A model generated the notes under the pieces. The model ran no database searches, was not told the DNA's origin, and was given only the letters and a program-made list of their open reading frames with translations. A stretch of 64,000 bases of DNA, from positions 89,060 through 153,059 of the forward strand of contig JBNKVT010000010.1 in the NCBI GenBank assembly GCA_050299335.1. Reading direction: 5' to 3'. Source of the stretch: JBNKVT01 sp050299335. Lineage in GTDB: Bacteria > Pseudomonadota > Alphaproteobacteria > Rhodobacterales > Rhodobacteraceae. This document shows, piece by piece, positions 18,090 through 25,887 of this stretch. Position numbers and translations under genes: made by a program. Numbering within the stretch: position 1 is the stretch's first letter; every line of letters begins with the position of its first letter.

Positions 18090-19130
18090 TCATGCGGATT
18101 CGGGACCGCGCCGCCGCCCCAGCAACAGCGGCACCAGTACCGGCAGGATCAGCAGCCGCACCACATGCGCCCCCGCCACAAACCCCGGATCGGCCCCCAG
18201 CACCGCCCCCATGGCGATCATCGTCTCAAGGCCCCCCGGCGAGAAGGCGACGATCACATGCACCGGATCGAGCCCCAGCCCCCAGGCCACCGGCAATGCA
18301 GCCGCAATGGCAATCCCGGCCGCCAGCAGCGTCGAGGTAAGCCCGGCGCCCAGCGCGGCCCTCAGACGCGCGGGCGTGACGCCAGAGAACCGCGTCCCGA
18401 TCAGCGCCCCCATGAAGACAAAGGCGGCAAGGGCGATGGGCGGCGACAGACGGCCGTCGATCAGGCCGGTGACATGGACGCTCCCCGACACGATCATCGC
18501 GCCGATGACGAAAGCCGCAGGGACCTTGAGGTGGCGCAGGATAAAGCCGAGAGCGGCGGACAGGGCCAGCAGGATCAGGGTATTGGCGACACTCATCGGT
18601 GGGCCGGCGGGAAGGATGTCGGGCCCGAGCTCGACCCCGAACCCCTGCGCCGCGAAGGGCACGGTCAGGGTGAGCGCCAGCAGGCGAATGGTCTGGACGA
18701 TCGAGATCGTGGCGACATCCAGCCCCGCCTCCGCCGAGAGGCCGAGGACGAAGCTCAGATGTCCGGGCGTGGTGGCGAGAAGCGCGTTGCGCCGGTCGAA
18801 GCCGTAGAACCGGGTCAGCAGGGCGCGTCCGAGGATCAGCATGGCAAAGATGGCGGCGGACAGCGCTAGAAAGGCGACGGGCCAGGTGACCAGTGCCGCG
18901 CGGAGATCGGCATCGACACCCGCGCCGACACCGATCCCGATGAACAGGAACACGAAATCGCGCAGCCGCGTGTCGAGGTCGCATCGGAGCCCCGTCAGGC
19001 TCGCCGCGCTGACCAGGATCGCCGGGCCGGTCAGGACCCAGACGGGCATATGGATCAGATAGGCCAGCCCGGCCCCGCCGCCGCCGATGGCCAGGGTCCG
19101 GAGCGTGACGAGGGCGGCGGGTTGGGTCAT
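18090..19130 (-). CDS. AbrB-type membrane protein (putative ammonia-monooxygenase-like family)
   Basis: A 346-residue integral membrane protein with about ten spans and the internal duplication of the AbrB membrane family, which is unrelated to the DNA-binding AbrB. Each half carries a conserved stretch: TTPGHLSFVLGLSAEAG in the first and FSPGGLETMIAMGAVLG in the second. The family is often annotated as a regulator or ammonia monooxygenase, but neither role is established; a transport function is more plausible. It lies 32 bp upstream of rnr on the same strand. Confidence 0.8.
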   Translation of the reverse strand: MTQPAALVTLRTLAIGGGGAGLAYLIHMPVWVLTGPAILVSAASLTGLRCDLDTRLRDFVFLFIGIGVGAGVDADLRAALVTWPVAFLALSAAIFAMLILGRALLTRFYGFDRRNALLATTPGHLSFVLGLSAEAGLDVATISIVQTIRLLALTLTVPFAAQGFGVELGPDILPAGPPMSVANTLILLALSAALGFILRHLKVPAAFVIGAMIVSGSVHVTGLIDGRLSPPIALAAFVFMGALIGTRFSGVTPARLRAALGAGLTSTLLAAGIAIAAALPVAWGLGLDPVHVIVAFSPGGLETMIAMGAVLGADPGFVAGAHVVRLLILPVLVPLLLGRRRGPESA

Positions 19131-19540
19131 GCCGACCGGGTTAGCCGATTTCCCGGCGATCGGAAAGCAGTCGGAAAGCCCTTCTGAGGACAGGCGGGGA
19201 CGATCGCGGAAGGGCGCACCTTATGGGCGGGGCATCCACTGGCGGCCAACCGCGGCGAGGCAAGCAGGTACTCCGGATGGGGGCTCGCGGGCCGGGACGC
19301 GTGACTGGAAGCCGCCTGACGCATTTCAGGCATTCACGGAACCAGCCCCAATCTCTGGTCCCGATCCGGACCCCCGCCCTGCCAATGGTTTCATTGGAGG
19401 AAGGACGGGGAGACCCCGACATGGCCAGAAATACCCTGGTGAATTTTCTTGCTCAACATTTTCAGCAATTTAGCTATGGTTTCACTGTGAACACCCGGCC
19501 ATGCGGCCCTGCCCTCTCCAGCCATCAAGGAGCCCCGTCC

Positions 19541-20356
19541 ATGATCACCGACTGGGACGACGCCTATGCCAACCGCGACCATATCCCCGACGCCGAGGGC
19601 TATATCGCCCGCTGGGAGACCGCCGCAGCCGCCTTCCGCGACACCCTGACCCGCGCCGCCCGTGCCGAGCTCGACCTCTCCTACGGGCCCGGCCCGCGCA
19701 ATCGTTTCGACCTTTTCCGCCCAGAGGCAGACCCAGCAGGTCTCGTCATCTTCGTTCATGGCGGCTATTGGCGGGCCTTCGACAAGTCCGTCTGGTCGCA
19801 TCTCGCCGCCGGCTGCCTGGCCCAGGGCTGGGCCGTCGCCATGCCCGGCTACACGCTGGCACCCGAAATCGTCATCGTCGGCATCACCACCGAAATCGCC
19901 GCCGCCATTACCCAGGCCGCCGTCCATGTCCCCGGCCCCATGCGCCTCGTCGGCCATTCCGCGGGCGGTCATCTGGTCTCGCGCATGGTCTGCGCCGATA
20001 CACATCTGCCCCCGGACATTCTCGACCGGATCGAACACACCGTGTCGATCAGCGGTGTCCACGATCTGCGCCCGCTCCTGAAAACGGCCACCAATGAGGA
20101 TCTCCGCCTCGACCTGGCCTCCGCCCGCGCCGAAAGCCCCGCCTTGCTGGAGCCCCTCCCCGGCACGCGTCTCACCGCCTGGGTCGGCGCCGACGAGCGC
20201 CCCGAATTCCTTCGCCAGAGCGCGCTGATCGCCAATATCTGGACCGGCCTCGGTGCGGATACACGGCTGGAGATCGTCCCGGGCAGGCATCATTTCGACA
20301 TCATTGATGGGCTTGAGGACCCTGATAGTCCGCTGACGGCGGACGTGCTGGGATAG
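19541..20356 (+). CDS. Alpha/beta hydrolase, arylformamidase-like
   Basis: A 271-residue alpha/beta hydrolase. ATG at 19541 has AGGAG eight bases upstream; longer in-frame starts cross an unlikely Arg/Gly-rich stretch. The oxyanion-hole motif HGGYW (about residue 72) is the form found in arylformamidases of the AFMID type, which hydrolyse N-formylkynurenine. The nucleophile elbow is GHSAGGH near residue 145 and the catalytic histidine is in GRHHFDIIDGL near residue 248. No other tryptophan-catabolism gene is nearby, so the substrate is not certain; it may be another ester or amide. Confidence 0.8.
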   Translation: MITDWDDAYANRDHIPDAEGYIARWETAAAAFRDTLTRAARAELDLSYGPGPRNRFDLFRPEADPAGLVIFVHGGYWRAFDKSVWSHLAAGCLAQGWAVAMPGYTLAPEIVIVGITTEIAAAITQAAVHVPGPMRLVGHSAGGHLVSRMVCADTHLPPDILDRIEHTVSISGVHDLRPLLKTATNEDLRLDLASARAESPALLEPLPGTRLTAWVGADERPEFLRQSALIANIWTGLGADTRLEIVPGRHHFDIIDGLEDPDSPLTADVLG

Positions 20357-20567
20357 GTCCGCGCCCGGTATCGTCGGCACCACCACCTCAAAGGTAAAAA
20401 GGCACCGGCGCTCCCGACCCGTCGCCGCGACCCGTCTGCCAGTCACCATCCGAGGACGGCGGGGCCGCCGTCGGGCACCAGTTTTTACCGTCACGGGACC
20501 ATCCCCAGCGTTTCGAACGTCGCCCGCATGACGCCGCGCGGCCCTCCCTCAAGGGGTCAGGGCTATC

Positions 20568-20957
20568 GCATATGAAAGTATTGCGTCTCTTTCGCGTACA
20601 TGTTGCCCGCCTTGATCCCGCACCTTCCCGAAACCTGCCCTGCCCCGCCGGGACTTCGAAATGAGGGCCAGGCCCGACCCAGGGTGGGCGCTGTCCGGGC
20701 TTCTCTGCGGACCACTTTATGGCGCAGTCACTTCCGAGCGGGCCGCTTTCAGCCGGTGTCAGCAACGCGCCCGCCCCTCGGGTGGGTCGGGCTTGGCCCG
20801 GTGCTGGTCGCACCGTGCGGGTGTGGAGCGGGGGGAGATGGGGGCGGCGGGGCTATGGATTTGGGAAGGGATTGGGGGTTGGCTCGAATGGAGGAAACCG
20901 AACCTCAGGCGGGTTTCCTGAGACAGGTGACCCAAATGCAATTGCCCTGCCCTGTCA
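20568..20957. repeat. Long dispersed non-coding repeat, copy 2 (inverted)
   Basis: Reverse complement of 15240-15703 without the ~60-bp palindromic insert. The two copies face each other around rnr, the AbrB-type gene and the hydrolase, 4.9 kb apart. Recombination between them would invert that segment. It occupies most of the gene-free DNA from 20357 to 21196, which otherwise holds two hairpins. Confidence 0.75.
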
Positions 20958-21016
20958 GGGGGGAAGGAGAGACCGGGCTTTGGCGAATGCAGCGACGCCC
21001 GCAGGCGCGTTGGCCA

Positions 21017-21063
21017 GACCAAAATCGTCTCAGACTGTCGCAGTCTGAAAAGGAATTTTGGTC
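21017..21063. repeat. Two-tier hairpin
   Basis: Outer arms GACCAAAAT (21017-21025) and ATTTTGGTC (21055-21063) enclose a perfect inner hairpin CAGACTG-TCG-CAGTCTG (21031-21047). It lies in gene-free DNA downstream of the FG-GAP gene and of repeat copy 2, so it could be a bidirectional terminator or the end of a small mobile element. Confidence 0.5.
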
Positions 21064-21091
21064 CAGCGACATGGGCTTGAGCAATATCCCG

Positions 21092-21116
21092 GGATCAGAT
21101 TGTTTCATTCTGATCC
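21092..21116. terminator. Hairpin GGATCAGA-N9-TCTGATCC, possible terminator
   Basis: A perfect 8-bp stem with loop TTGTTTCAT, followed on the plus strand by GGTTTTGCTTT. It could stop transcription of the plus-strand hydrolase or, read the other way, follow the FG-GAP gene whose stop is 80 bp away. The U-run is short, so this is tentative. Confidence 0.4.
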
Positions 21117-21196
21117 GGTTTTGCTTTGGAATCGCCAGCGCGAGAGCCGCCGGGATGAAGCTTTCCAGAGGAACCCCTTTGCGGCGGCGGTTCCCG

Positions 21197-21943
21197 TCAG
21201 TGCCCGTCCTGCCCGAGGCGGCAATCCAGGGCGCGGCGGAAGCTGTCACGGCTTTCGATCGGGGCCAGTTCCCTGGCGATCAGCCGGTCGCCATCCAGCC
21301 GCACCCCCATCACCCGCGTCCAACTGCCATCGGCGACGATCATTTCCGGTCCCGCGCCGCAGTCGCGGACGCCGCCAGAGATGAAATCTTCGCCGATCCG
21401 GTGGTTGGAAAACCCGGCGGCCTCGGTGATGGGGACCAGGGCGCCGTTGCGGAAGGAGACGAGTTTCAGGCGTTTGCCCAGATGCGGGGTCTCGACATAG
21501 GCGATGTCGGTGCTGCCGTCTCCGTCGAAATCGGCGATACCGACCGGGGCCAGCCAGCGGAAGCGCCGGCCTATTGGCGGGGTGGCGGCGATCTTGTCGA
21601 TGCCGGTCAGGTCGCGGCCCGAGAAGCGGAGCTTGTAGACCGACAGTTGCGCGCCTTTTGCGAGGTCGCTTTCGACGACCACCACTTCCGGGATGCCGTC
21701 GCTGTCGAGATCGGCCAGCCGCGGGGCGAGGTCCTCGAAGACGCGGGTTTCGGGGAGGGTCAGAAGGACTTCCAGCCGGTCATGCCAGACGATCAGCGCG
21801 CCGTATTCTGTCGTGTCGCCCAGGACACCATGCGGGTAGCGGGTGGTGGGGGCGTCAAAGACCGCGCCGGTCTCGGCATGGGGCGTTTGCGCGTGGGCGC
21901 TTCCGGACAGGGCCGCCAGCAGGAAGGCGGCCGCAGCTTTCAA
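21197..21943 (-). CDS. Secreted FG-GAP/VCBS-type beta-propeller protein
   Basis: The best start is TTG at 21943. It overlaps the ferredoxin stop as TTGA, has GGAG eight bases upstream, and yields a signal peptide (MKAAAAFLLAALSGSAHA). Longer starts read through the ferredoxin gene in the wrong frame. The 248-residue product has calcium-binding FG-GAP/VCBS-like repeats: LADLDSDGIPEVVVVES and IADFDGDGSTDIAYVE, with further degenerate blades. It is probably a small periplasmic propeller. Translation is coupled to the ferredoxin, but a joint role is not evident. Confidence 0.8.
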   Translation of the reverse strand: MKAAAAFLLAALSGSAHAQTPHAETGAVFDAPTTRYPHGVLGDTTEYGALIVWHDRLEVLLTLPETRVFEDLAPRLADLDSDGIPEVVVVESDLAKGAQLSVYKLRFSGRDLTGIDKIAATPPIGRRFRWLAPVGIADFDGDGSTDIAYVETPHLGKRLKLVSFRNGALVPITEAAGFSNHRIGEDFISGGVRDCGAGPEMIVADGSWTRVMGVRLDGDRLIARELAPIESRDSFRRALDCRLGQDGH

Positions 21944-22263
21944 ATCTGCTTCTCCGGCATCTGCACCACCAGCCCGTCCAGCGCGTCCGTCACCTTCAGC
22001 TGGCAGGTAAGACGCGAACGTTCGGCATCGGGCTGCCAGGCGAAATCCAGCATGTCGGCTTCCATGTCTTCGCGCGGGGGCAGCTTGTCGATCCAGTCGG
22101 GATCGACATAGACATGGCAGGTCGAGCAGGCGCAGGCGCCGCCGCAATCGGCCTCGATGCCGGGGATGTTGTTGTCGCGCGCACCCTCCATCACCGTCAT
22201 GCCATTGGCCACGTCGACCTCGTGCCTGGTGCCGTTATGCTCGATATAGGTGATCTTTGCCAT
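21940..22263 (-). CDS. 2Fe-2S ferredoxin, adrenodoxin type
   Basis: A 107-residue electron carrier. Cluster ligands follow the pattern C-x5-C-x2-C in ADCGGACACSTCHVYV (about residues 39-48) plus a distal Cys in SRLTCQL near residue 85, which is the vertebrate/bacterial adrenodoxin arrangement. The acidic DMEADMLDFAW segment is typical of ferredoxins that serve P450 or Fe-S assembly. No P450, ferredoxin reductase or isc gene is adjacent, so the partner is unknown. The start ATG at 22263 gives the expected MAKITYIEHNG N-terminus. Confidence 0.92.
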   Translation of the reverse strand: MAKITYIEHNGTRHEVDVANGMTVMEGARDNNIPGIEADCGGACACSTCHVYVDPDWIDKLPPREDMEADMLDFAWQPDAERSRLTCQLKVTDALDGLVVQMPEKQI

Positions 22264-22343
22264 CTGCCTGCCTTGCCGCGATTCTGGCCGGGACATTCCC
22301 CGAAGCAGCCCGGGAATGCAAGACCCGCGCCTTGAACAAATCG

Positions 22344-22375
22344 TTGAAAGCGGCGGAGATGTTCCTATAATGTTC
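22344..22375 (+). promoter_or_regulatory. SOS promoter: LexA box over a consensus -10
   Basis: A -35 TTGAAA (22344-22349) is followed after 16 bp by a perfect -10 TATAAT (22366-22371). A perfect alphaproteobacterial LexA box GTTC-N7-GTTC spans 22361-22375 and covers the -10, so LexA would block polymerase. The expected transcription start falls at about 22378, on or next to the ATG at 22379, implying a leaderless mRNA. Confidence 0.8.
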
Positions 22376-22378
22376 CGC

Positions 22379-22795
22379 ATGCACCGCCCCCCCGCCTGGC
22401 CCCGCCCGCCACATTGCCTGCCCCATGCGCTCCTCGACCTGCCCGCCGAGGGCGATCTGGTGACCGTGGCGGGGCTGGTGCTGGTGCGCCAGCGGCCGGG
22501 CACGGCGAGCGGGGTGGTGTTCATCACGCTGGAGGACGAGACGGGGGTGGCCAATATCGTGGTCTGGCGGAAGCTGTTCGAGAAATACCGCCGGGCGGTG
22601 ATCGCGGGGCGGCTTCTGAGGGTCACAGGAAGGCTGCAGCGCGACGGGATGGTGGTGCATGTGGTGGCGACCCATATCGAGGATATCTCCGACATGCTCG
22701 ACGACCTGGCGCGGGGCCGCGAGGTGCCGGCGGGGATACCGGTGAACGATTATGACGGGCGGATGGACCGGCGCGGGTCTGTAGGGCGGGGTTAA
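22379..22795 (+). CDS. Stand-alone OB-fold protein related to the DnaE2 C-terminus
   Basis: A 138-residue product whose core (VTVAGLVLVRQRPGTASGVV to HVVATHIEDIS, about residues 29-110) matches the C-terminal OB-fold of DnaE2/ImuC, the error-prone alpha-type polymerase of ImuAB-DnaE2 mutasomes. The diagnostic LEDETGVANIVVW and GRLQRDGMVVHVVA stretches are intact. All polymerase domains (PHP, palm, fingers; about 950 residues) are absent, and the upstream DNA has none of them. Start chosen at 22379 because the SOS promoter predicts leaderless transcription there; ATG at 22370 is the alternative. It is either a decayed dnaE2 or a dedicated SOS-induced OB protein; the open frame and intact promoter favour expression. 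Confidence 0.75.
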   Translation: MHRPPAWPRPPHCLPHALLDLPAEGDLVTVAGLVLVRQRPGTASGVVFITLEDETGVANIVVWRKLFEKYRRAVIAGRLLRVTGRLQRDGMVVHVVATHIEDISDMLDDLARGREVPAGIPVNDYDGRMDRRGSVGRG

Positions 22796-22803
22796 CCCCG
22801 CCC
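22784..22803. repeat. Perfect 20-bp palindrome GGGCGGGGTT/AACCCCGCCC
   Basis: Sits between the convergent OB-fold gene and pyrF, and supplies the stop codon of the OB-fold gene. Preceded by GTA on the left, it belongs to the same REP-like family as 2737-2754. It could act as a bidirectional terminator. Confidence 0.6.
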
Positions 22804-22807
22804 CACC

Positions 22808-23539
22808 TCAGGATCGCGGCAGGCTGGCGGTGATATCGCGGGCGGCGGCGGCGGGGTCGGCGGCCATGGTGATGGGGCGCCCGACCACGAGATGGGTCGC
22901 CCCCGCGGCGATGGCCTCGGGCGGCGTCGCGGTGCGTTTCTGGTCGTTGGAGCGGCTGCCTGCGGGCCGGATGCCGGGCGTGACGATGGCCTTGCCCCGC
23001 GCCTCGGGCAGCGCGGCGATGGCGGCGGCCTCCAGCGGCGAGGTGATGACGCCGTCGGCCCCGGCATGGAAGGCGCGGCGGGCGCGCTCGACGGCGATCT
23101 CGGACAGGGCGCCGTCGCGGATCAGCGACAGGTCGAGGTCGTTGCGGTCGAGTGCCGTCAGGATGGTGACGGCGAGGATCTTCGTCTTGCGGTCGCCCCT
23201 GCCTTGCGTCGCGGCGGACACCACATGGGGGTCGCCGTGGACGGTGAGGAAGTCGAGATCGTAGGCGCAAAGCCCACGCGCCGCCGCCTCGATGGTGGCC
23301 GGGATGTCGAAGAGCTTCATGTCGAGAAAGACCTGATGGCCCTTCTCCTTCAGCTCCATCGCCAGCGCCAACCCGCCGCCGGTCAGCATCCCGAGGCCGA
23401 TCTTGTAGAAGCAGACCGTATCGCCGAGCTGCTCGGCCAGGCGGAGGCCCTCGATGGCAGTGGGGACGTCGAGGGCGACGATGAGGCGGGGATCAGGTTT
23501 CAGGTGCAAGGTGGCAGTTTCGAGTTGGGGCGCAGTCAT
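22808..23539 (-). CDS. pyrF: Orotidine 5'-phosphate decarboxylase
   Basis: Converts OMP to UMP in the last step of pyrimidine synthesis. The 243-residue TIM-barrel protein has the catalytic DxKxxD array in LDMKLFDIPATI (about residues 71-82), VTPGIRPAGS with the phosphate-binding loop, and VVGRPIT at the C-terminal phosphate site. Length is standard. The start codon lies inside a 7-bp tandem repeat shared with the end of hom, 20 bp downstream of the hom stop, so the two are co-transcribed. Confidence 0.96.
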   Translation of the reverse strand: MTAPQLETATLHLKPDPRLIVALDVPTAIEGLRLAEQLGDTVCFYKIGLGMLTGGGLALAMELKEKGHQVFLDMKLFDIPATIEAAARGLCAYDLDFLTVHGDPHVVSAATQGRGDRKTKILAVTILTALDRNDLDLSLIRDGALSEIAVERARRAFHAGADGVITSPLEAAAIAALPEARGKAIVTPGIRPAGSRSNDQKRTATPPEAIAAGATHLVVGRPITMAADPAAAARDITASLPRS

Positions 23540-23562
23540 CAGTCATCAGTCATCAGTTATCA
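23535..23562. repeat. 7-bp tandem repeat over the hom-pyrF junction
   Basis: Three exact copies of GTCATCA and one GTTATCA on the plus strand. Read on the minus strand each exact copy contains an ATG, and because the unit is 7 bp the ATGs fall in three different frames. The last is the pyrF start (23539), and the hom stop codon lies in the degenerate copy. Confidence 0.8.
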
Positions 23563-24843
23563 GGATTCGATCCGTATGGCGACCGGGCGGGCGGAGCAGA
23601 CATCCAGCGCGGCGATCTTCTCCAGCGCGTCTTCGAGGCGGGCAGGGGCGCAGGAATGGGTGACGATGAGGACCGGGGCCAGGTCGGTGTCGTGGTCGTA
23701 TTGGCGCATCCGGTTGATGGAGATGCCGTTCTCGCCGAGCACCGTGGCGACCTTGGCCAGTGTGCCGGGCGCGTCGGCGAGGTCGAGGCGCAGATAGTAA
23801 GGGGCTGCCGAGGGCTGTGCCGGAGGGCCTGCCGGGATCAGGGTCGAGGCGGGCTGACCGAAGGGCGGGATGATGAGACCACGGGCGATGTCGATGACGT
23901 CGGCCATGATCGCCGAGGCCGTCGGCCCCTCACCGGCGCCCGGCCCCTGATAGACGGTCTGGCCGACGAAATCGCCCTCGACGACCACCATGTTGGTGAC
24001 CCCGTCCAACTGGCCCAGCGGTGAATGCTCGGGAACGAGGCAGGGCTGCATGCGCTGCTCGAGCCCCTGATCGGTCATGCGGGCGGAGCCGAGGAGCTTG
24101 ATCGAATAGCCCATGTCGCGGGCCTGTTCGATATCGGTCAGGCTGATGCGCTCGATGCCTTCGATGGCGAGCCCGTCGAAATTGACCTGGGTGCCGAAGG
24201 CGATGGCCGAGAGCAGCGCGAGTTTCTGGGCCGCGTCGATCCCGCCGACGTCGAAACCGGGATCAGCCTCGGCATAGCCGAGCCGCTTGGCATCTTCGAG
24301 GACCTTGTCGTAGCTTTCGCCCGACGCCTCCATCGTGGTCAGGATATAGTTGCAGGTGCCGTTCATCACGCCAAGCACCCGGGTGATGCGATTGGCCGCC
24401 AGCCCCTCGGTCAGCGCCTTGACCACCGGGATACCACCGGCCACGGCGGCGTCGAACCGCAGCGCGGCACCGGACGCCTCGGCCTGTTCGGCCAGGCTCT
24501 GGCCGTGGCGGGCCAGCAGCGCCTTGTTGGCGGTGACCACATGCTTTCCGGAGGCCAGCGCCGCCTCGCAGGCGGCCTTGGCGGGACCGTTCTCGCCGCC
24601 GATGACCTCGACCAGAAGGTCGATATCGTCGCGCCTGGCCATGGCGACGGGATCGTCCTCCCAATCATAGGCGGACAGGTCGATATCGCGGTTCTTGGTC
24701 CGCGAGCGGGCCGAGACGGCGGCGATCTCGATGGCGCAGCCGGTGCGGGCCTGCAAAAGGGCGGCATGGGTCTGCACGATCCGGACGACGCCGACCCCGA
24801 CTGTGCCGAGCCCGGCGAGCGCGATCTTGAGTGATTTCGGCAT
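23560..24843 (-). CDS. hom: Homoserine dehydrogenase
   Basis: NAD(P)H-dependent enzyme that reduces aspartate semialdehyde to homoserine in threonine/methionine synthesis. ATG at 24843 gives a 427-residue protein with MPKSLKIALAGLGTVG at the N-terminus and a Rossmann motif GLGTVGVGVV. The catalytic-domain motif is GILNYI-like (GVMNGTCNYILTTM near residue 165), followed by LGYAEADPGFDVGGIDAAQK. A C-terminal ACT domain (YYLRLDLADAPGTLAKVA, about residue 345 onward) is the site of threonine feedback. The in-frame ATG at 24888 would only add an unconserved stretch. Confidence 0.95.
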   Translation of the reverse strand: MPKSLKIALAGLGTVGVGVVRIVQTHAALLQARTGCAIEIAAVSARSRTKNRDIDLSAYDWEDDPVAMARRDDIDLLVEVIGGENGPAKAACEAALASGKHVVTANKALLARHGQSLAEQAEASGAALRFDAAVAGGIPVVKALTEGLAANRITRVLGVMNGTCNYILTTMEASGESYDKVLEDAKRLGYAEADPGFDVGGIDAAQKLALLSAIAFGTQVNFDGLAIEGIERISLTDIEQARDMGYSIKLLGSARMTDQGLEQRMQPCLVPEHSPLGQLDGVTNMVVVEGDFVGQTVYQGPGAGEGPTASAIMADVIDIARGLIIPPFGQPASTLIPAGPPAQPSAAPYYLRLDLADAPGTLAKVATVLGENGISINRMRQYDHDTDLAPVLIVTHSCAPARLEDALEKIAALDVCSARPVAIRIES

Positions 24844-25047
24844 GGCTGGCCCCGGTCCCCTGGTCTCGTCCTCTGATCTGAGGCGCATCCTTAGGACAGA
24901 CTCGAAGGGCTTGCAAGCGGATGCGGGGGGGGGCGCGCGCGGTGCTGCGGATCCGGTTTCAGGGAAAGGCGGCGACCGCGGAACCCGGCCCGGCTGCCGG
25001 GGGTGGAGGAGACGCCGCCCGGCAAGGCGGGCGGCGTCTCGATCGGG

Positions 25048-25833
25048 TCAGGCGGCGGCGGCCACGGCGCGTTTCGTCAGCACACCGATCAGATGGGCGC
25101 GGTATTCGGGCGTGCCGTGGATGTCGCCGATCATGCCGTCCGCGCTCGCCGCAAGCCCGTCGAGGGCGGCGGCGGAGAAATTCGACGACAGGGCGGCCTC
25201 GGCCTCGCTCCAGCGGAAGACCCCGTCTTCGGAGGCCCCGGTGACGGCGACCCGGACGCCGTCGGCAAAGCGGGCGACGAAGACGCCGACCAGGGCGAAG
25301 CGCGAGGCGGGCTGTTCGAATTTCTGGTAATTGGCAGCTTGCGGGACGGGGAATTTCACCGAGGTGATGATCTCGCCTTCGTCGAGGGCGGTGGTGAACA
25401 TGCCCTGGAAGAACTCATCCGCGGCGATCTCGCGATTATTGGTGACAATGGTCGCCCCCGAGCCCAGCGCCGCCGCCGGATAGCAGGCCGAGGGGTCGTT
25501 ATTGGCCAGGCTGCCGCCGATGGTGCCGCGATTGCGCACCGCCGGGTCGCCGATATTGCCCGCCAGTTCGGCAAGAGCGGGATAGGCGCCCGCGCCCGAG
25601 GCGACGGCGGCATGGGTGGTGGCACCGCCGATGGTCAGCACGCCACCGCTTTCCGAGACGCCCTTCATCTCGTCGATGCCGAGAAGGCTGACGAGCTTTG
25701 CCGGGGCCGCGAGCCGCTGCTTCATTGTCGGGATCAGGGTCTGGCCGCCGCCGAGGGGCTGGGCGTCCTCGGTACCGAGCGCGGCGACGGCGTCGGCGAT
25801 TGTGGCGGGTCTTTCGAATTCGAAATTGTACAT
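25048..25833 (-). CDS. coxM: Molybdenum hydroxylase FAD subunit (CoxM-like)
   Basis: FAD-binding medium subunit of a xanthine-oxidase-family enzyme of the carbon-monoxide-dehydrogenase type. The 261-residue protein has the FAD motifs PLGGGQTLIPTMK near residue 32 and RNRGTIGGSLANNDPSA near residue 100. A C-terminal CO_deh_flav domain follows. AGGAGA precedes the ATG. It is the last gene of the S-L-M operon and would pass electrons from the Fe-S subunit to a quinone or other acceptor. Confidence 0.92.
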   Translation of the reverse strand: MYNFEFERPATIADAVAALGTEDAQPLGGGQTLIPTMKQRLAAPAKLVSLLGIDEMKGVSESGGVLTIGGATTHAAVASGAGAYPALAELAGNIGDPAVRNRGTIGGSLANNDPSACYPAAALGSGATIVTNNREIAADEFFQGMFTTALDEGEIITSVKFPVPQAANYQKFEQPASRFALVGVFVARFADGVRVAVTGASEDGVFRWSEAEAALSSNFSAAALDGLAASADGMIGDIHGTPEYRAHLIGVLTKRAVAAAA

Positions 25834-25887
25834 GTTCTGTCTCCTGCATCCGCGCCCGGGAGGCTCCCCCAGGGGCGGGTTCTGGTC

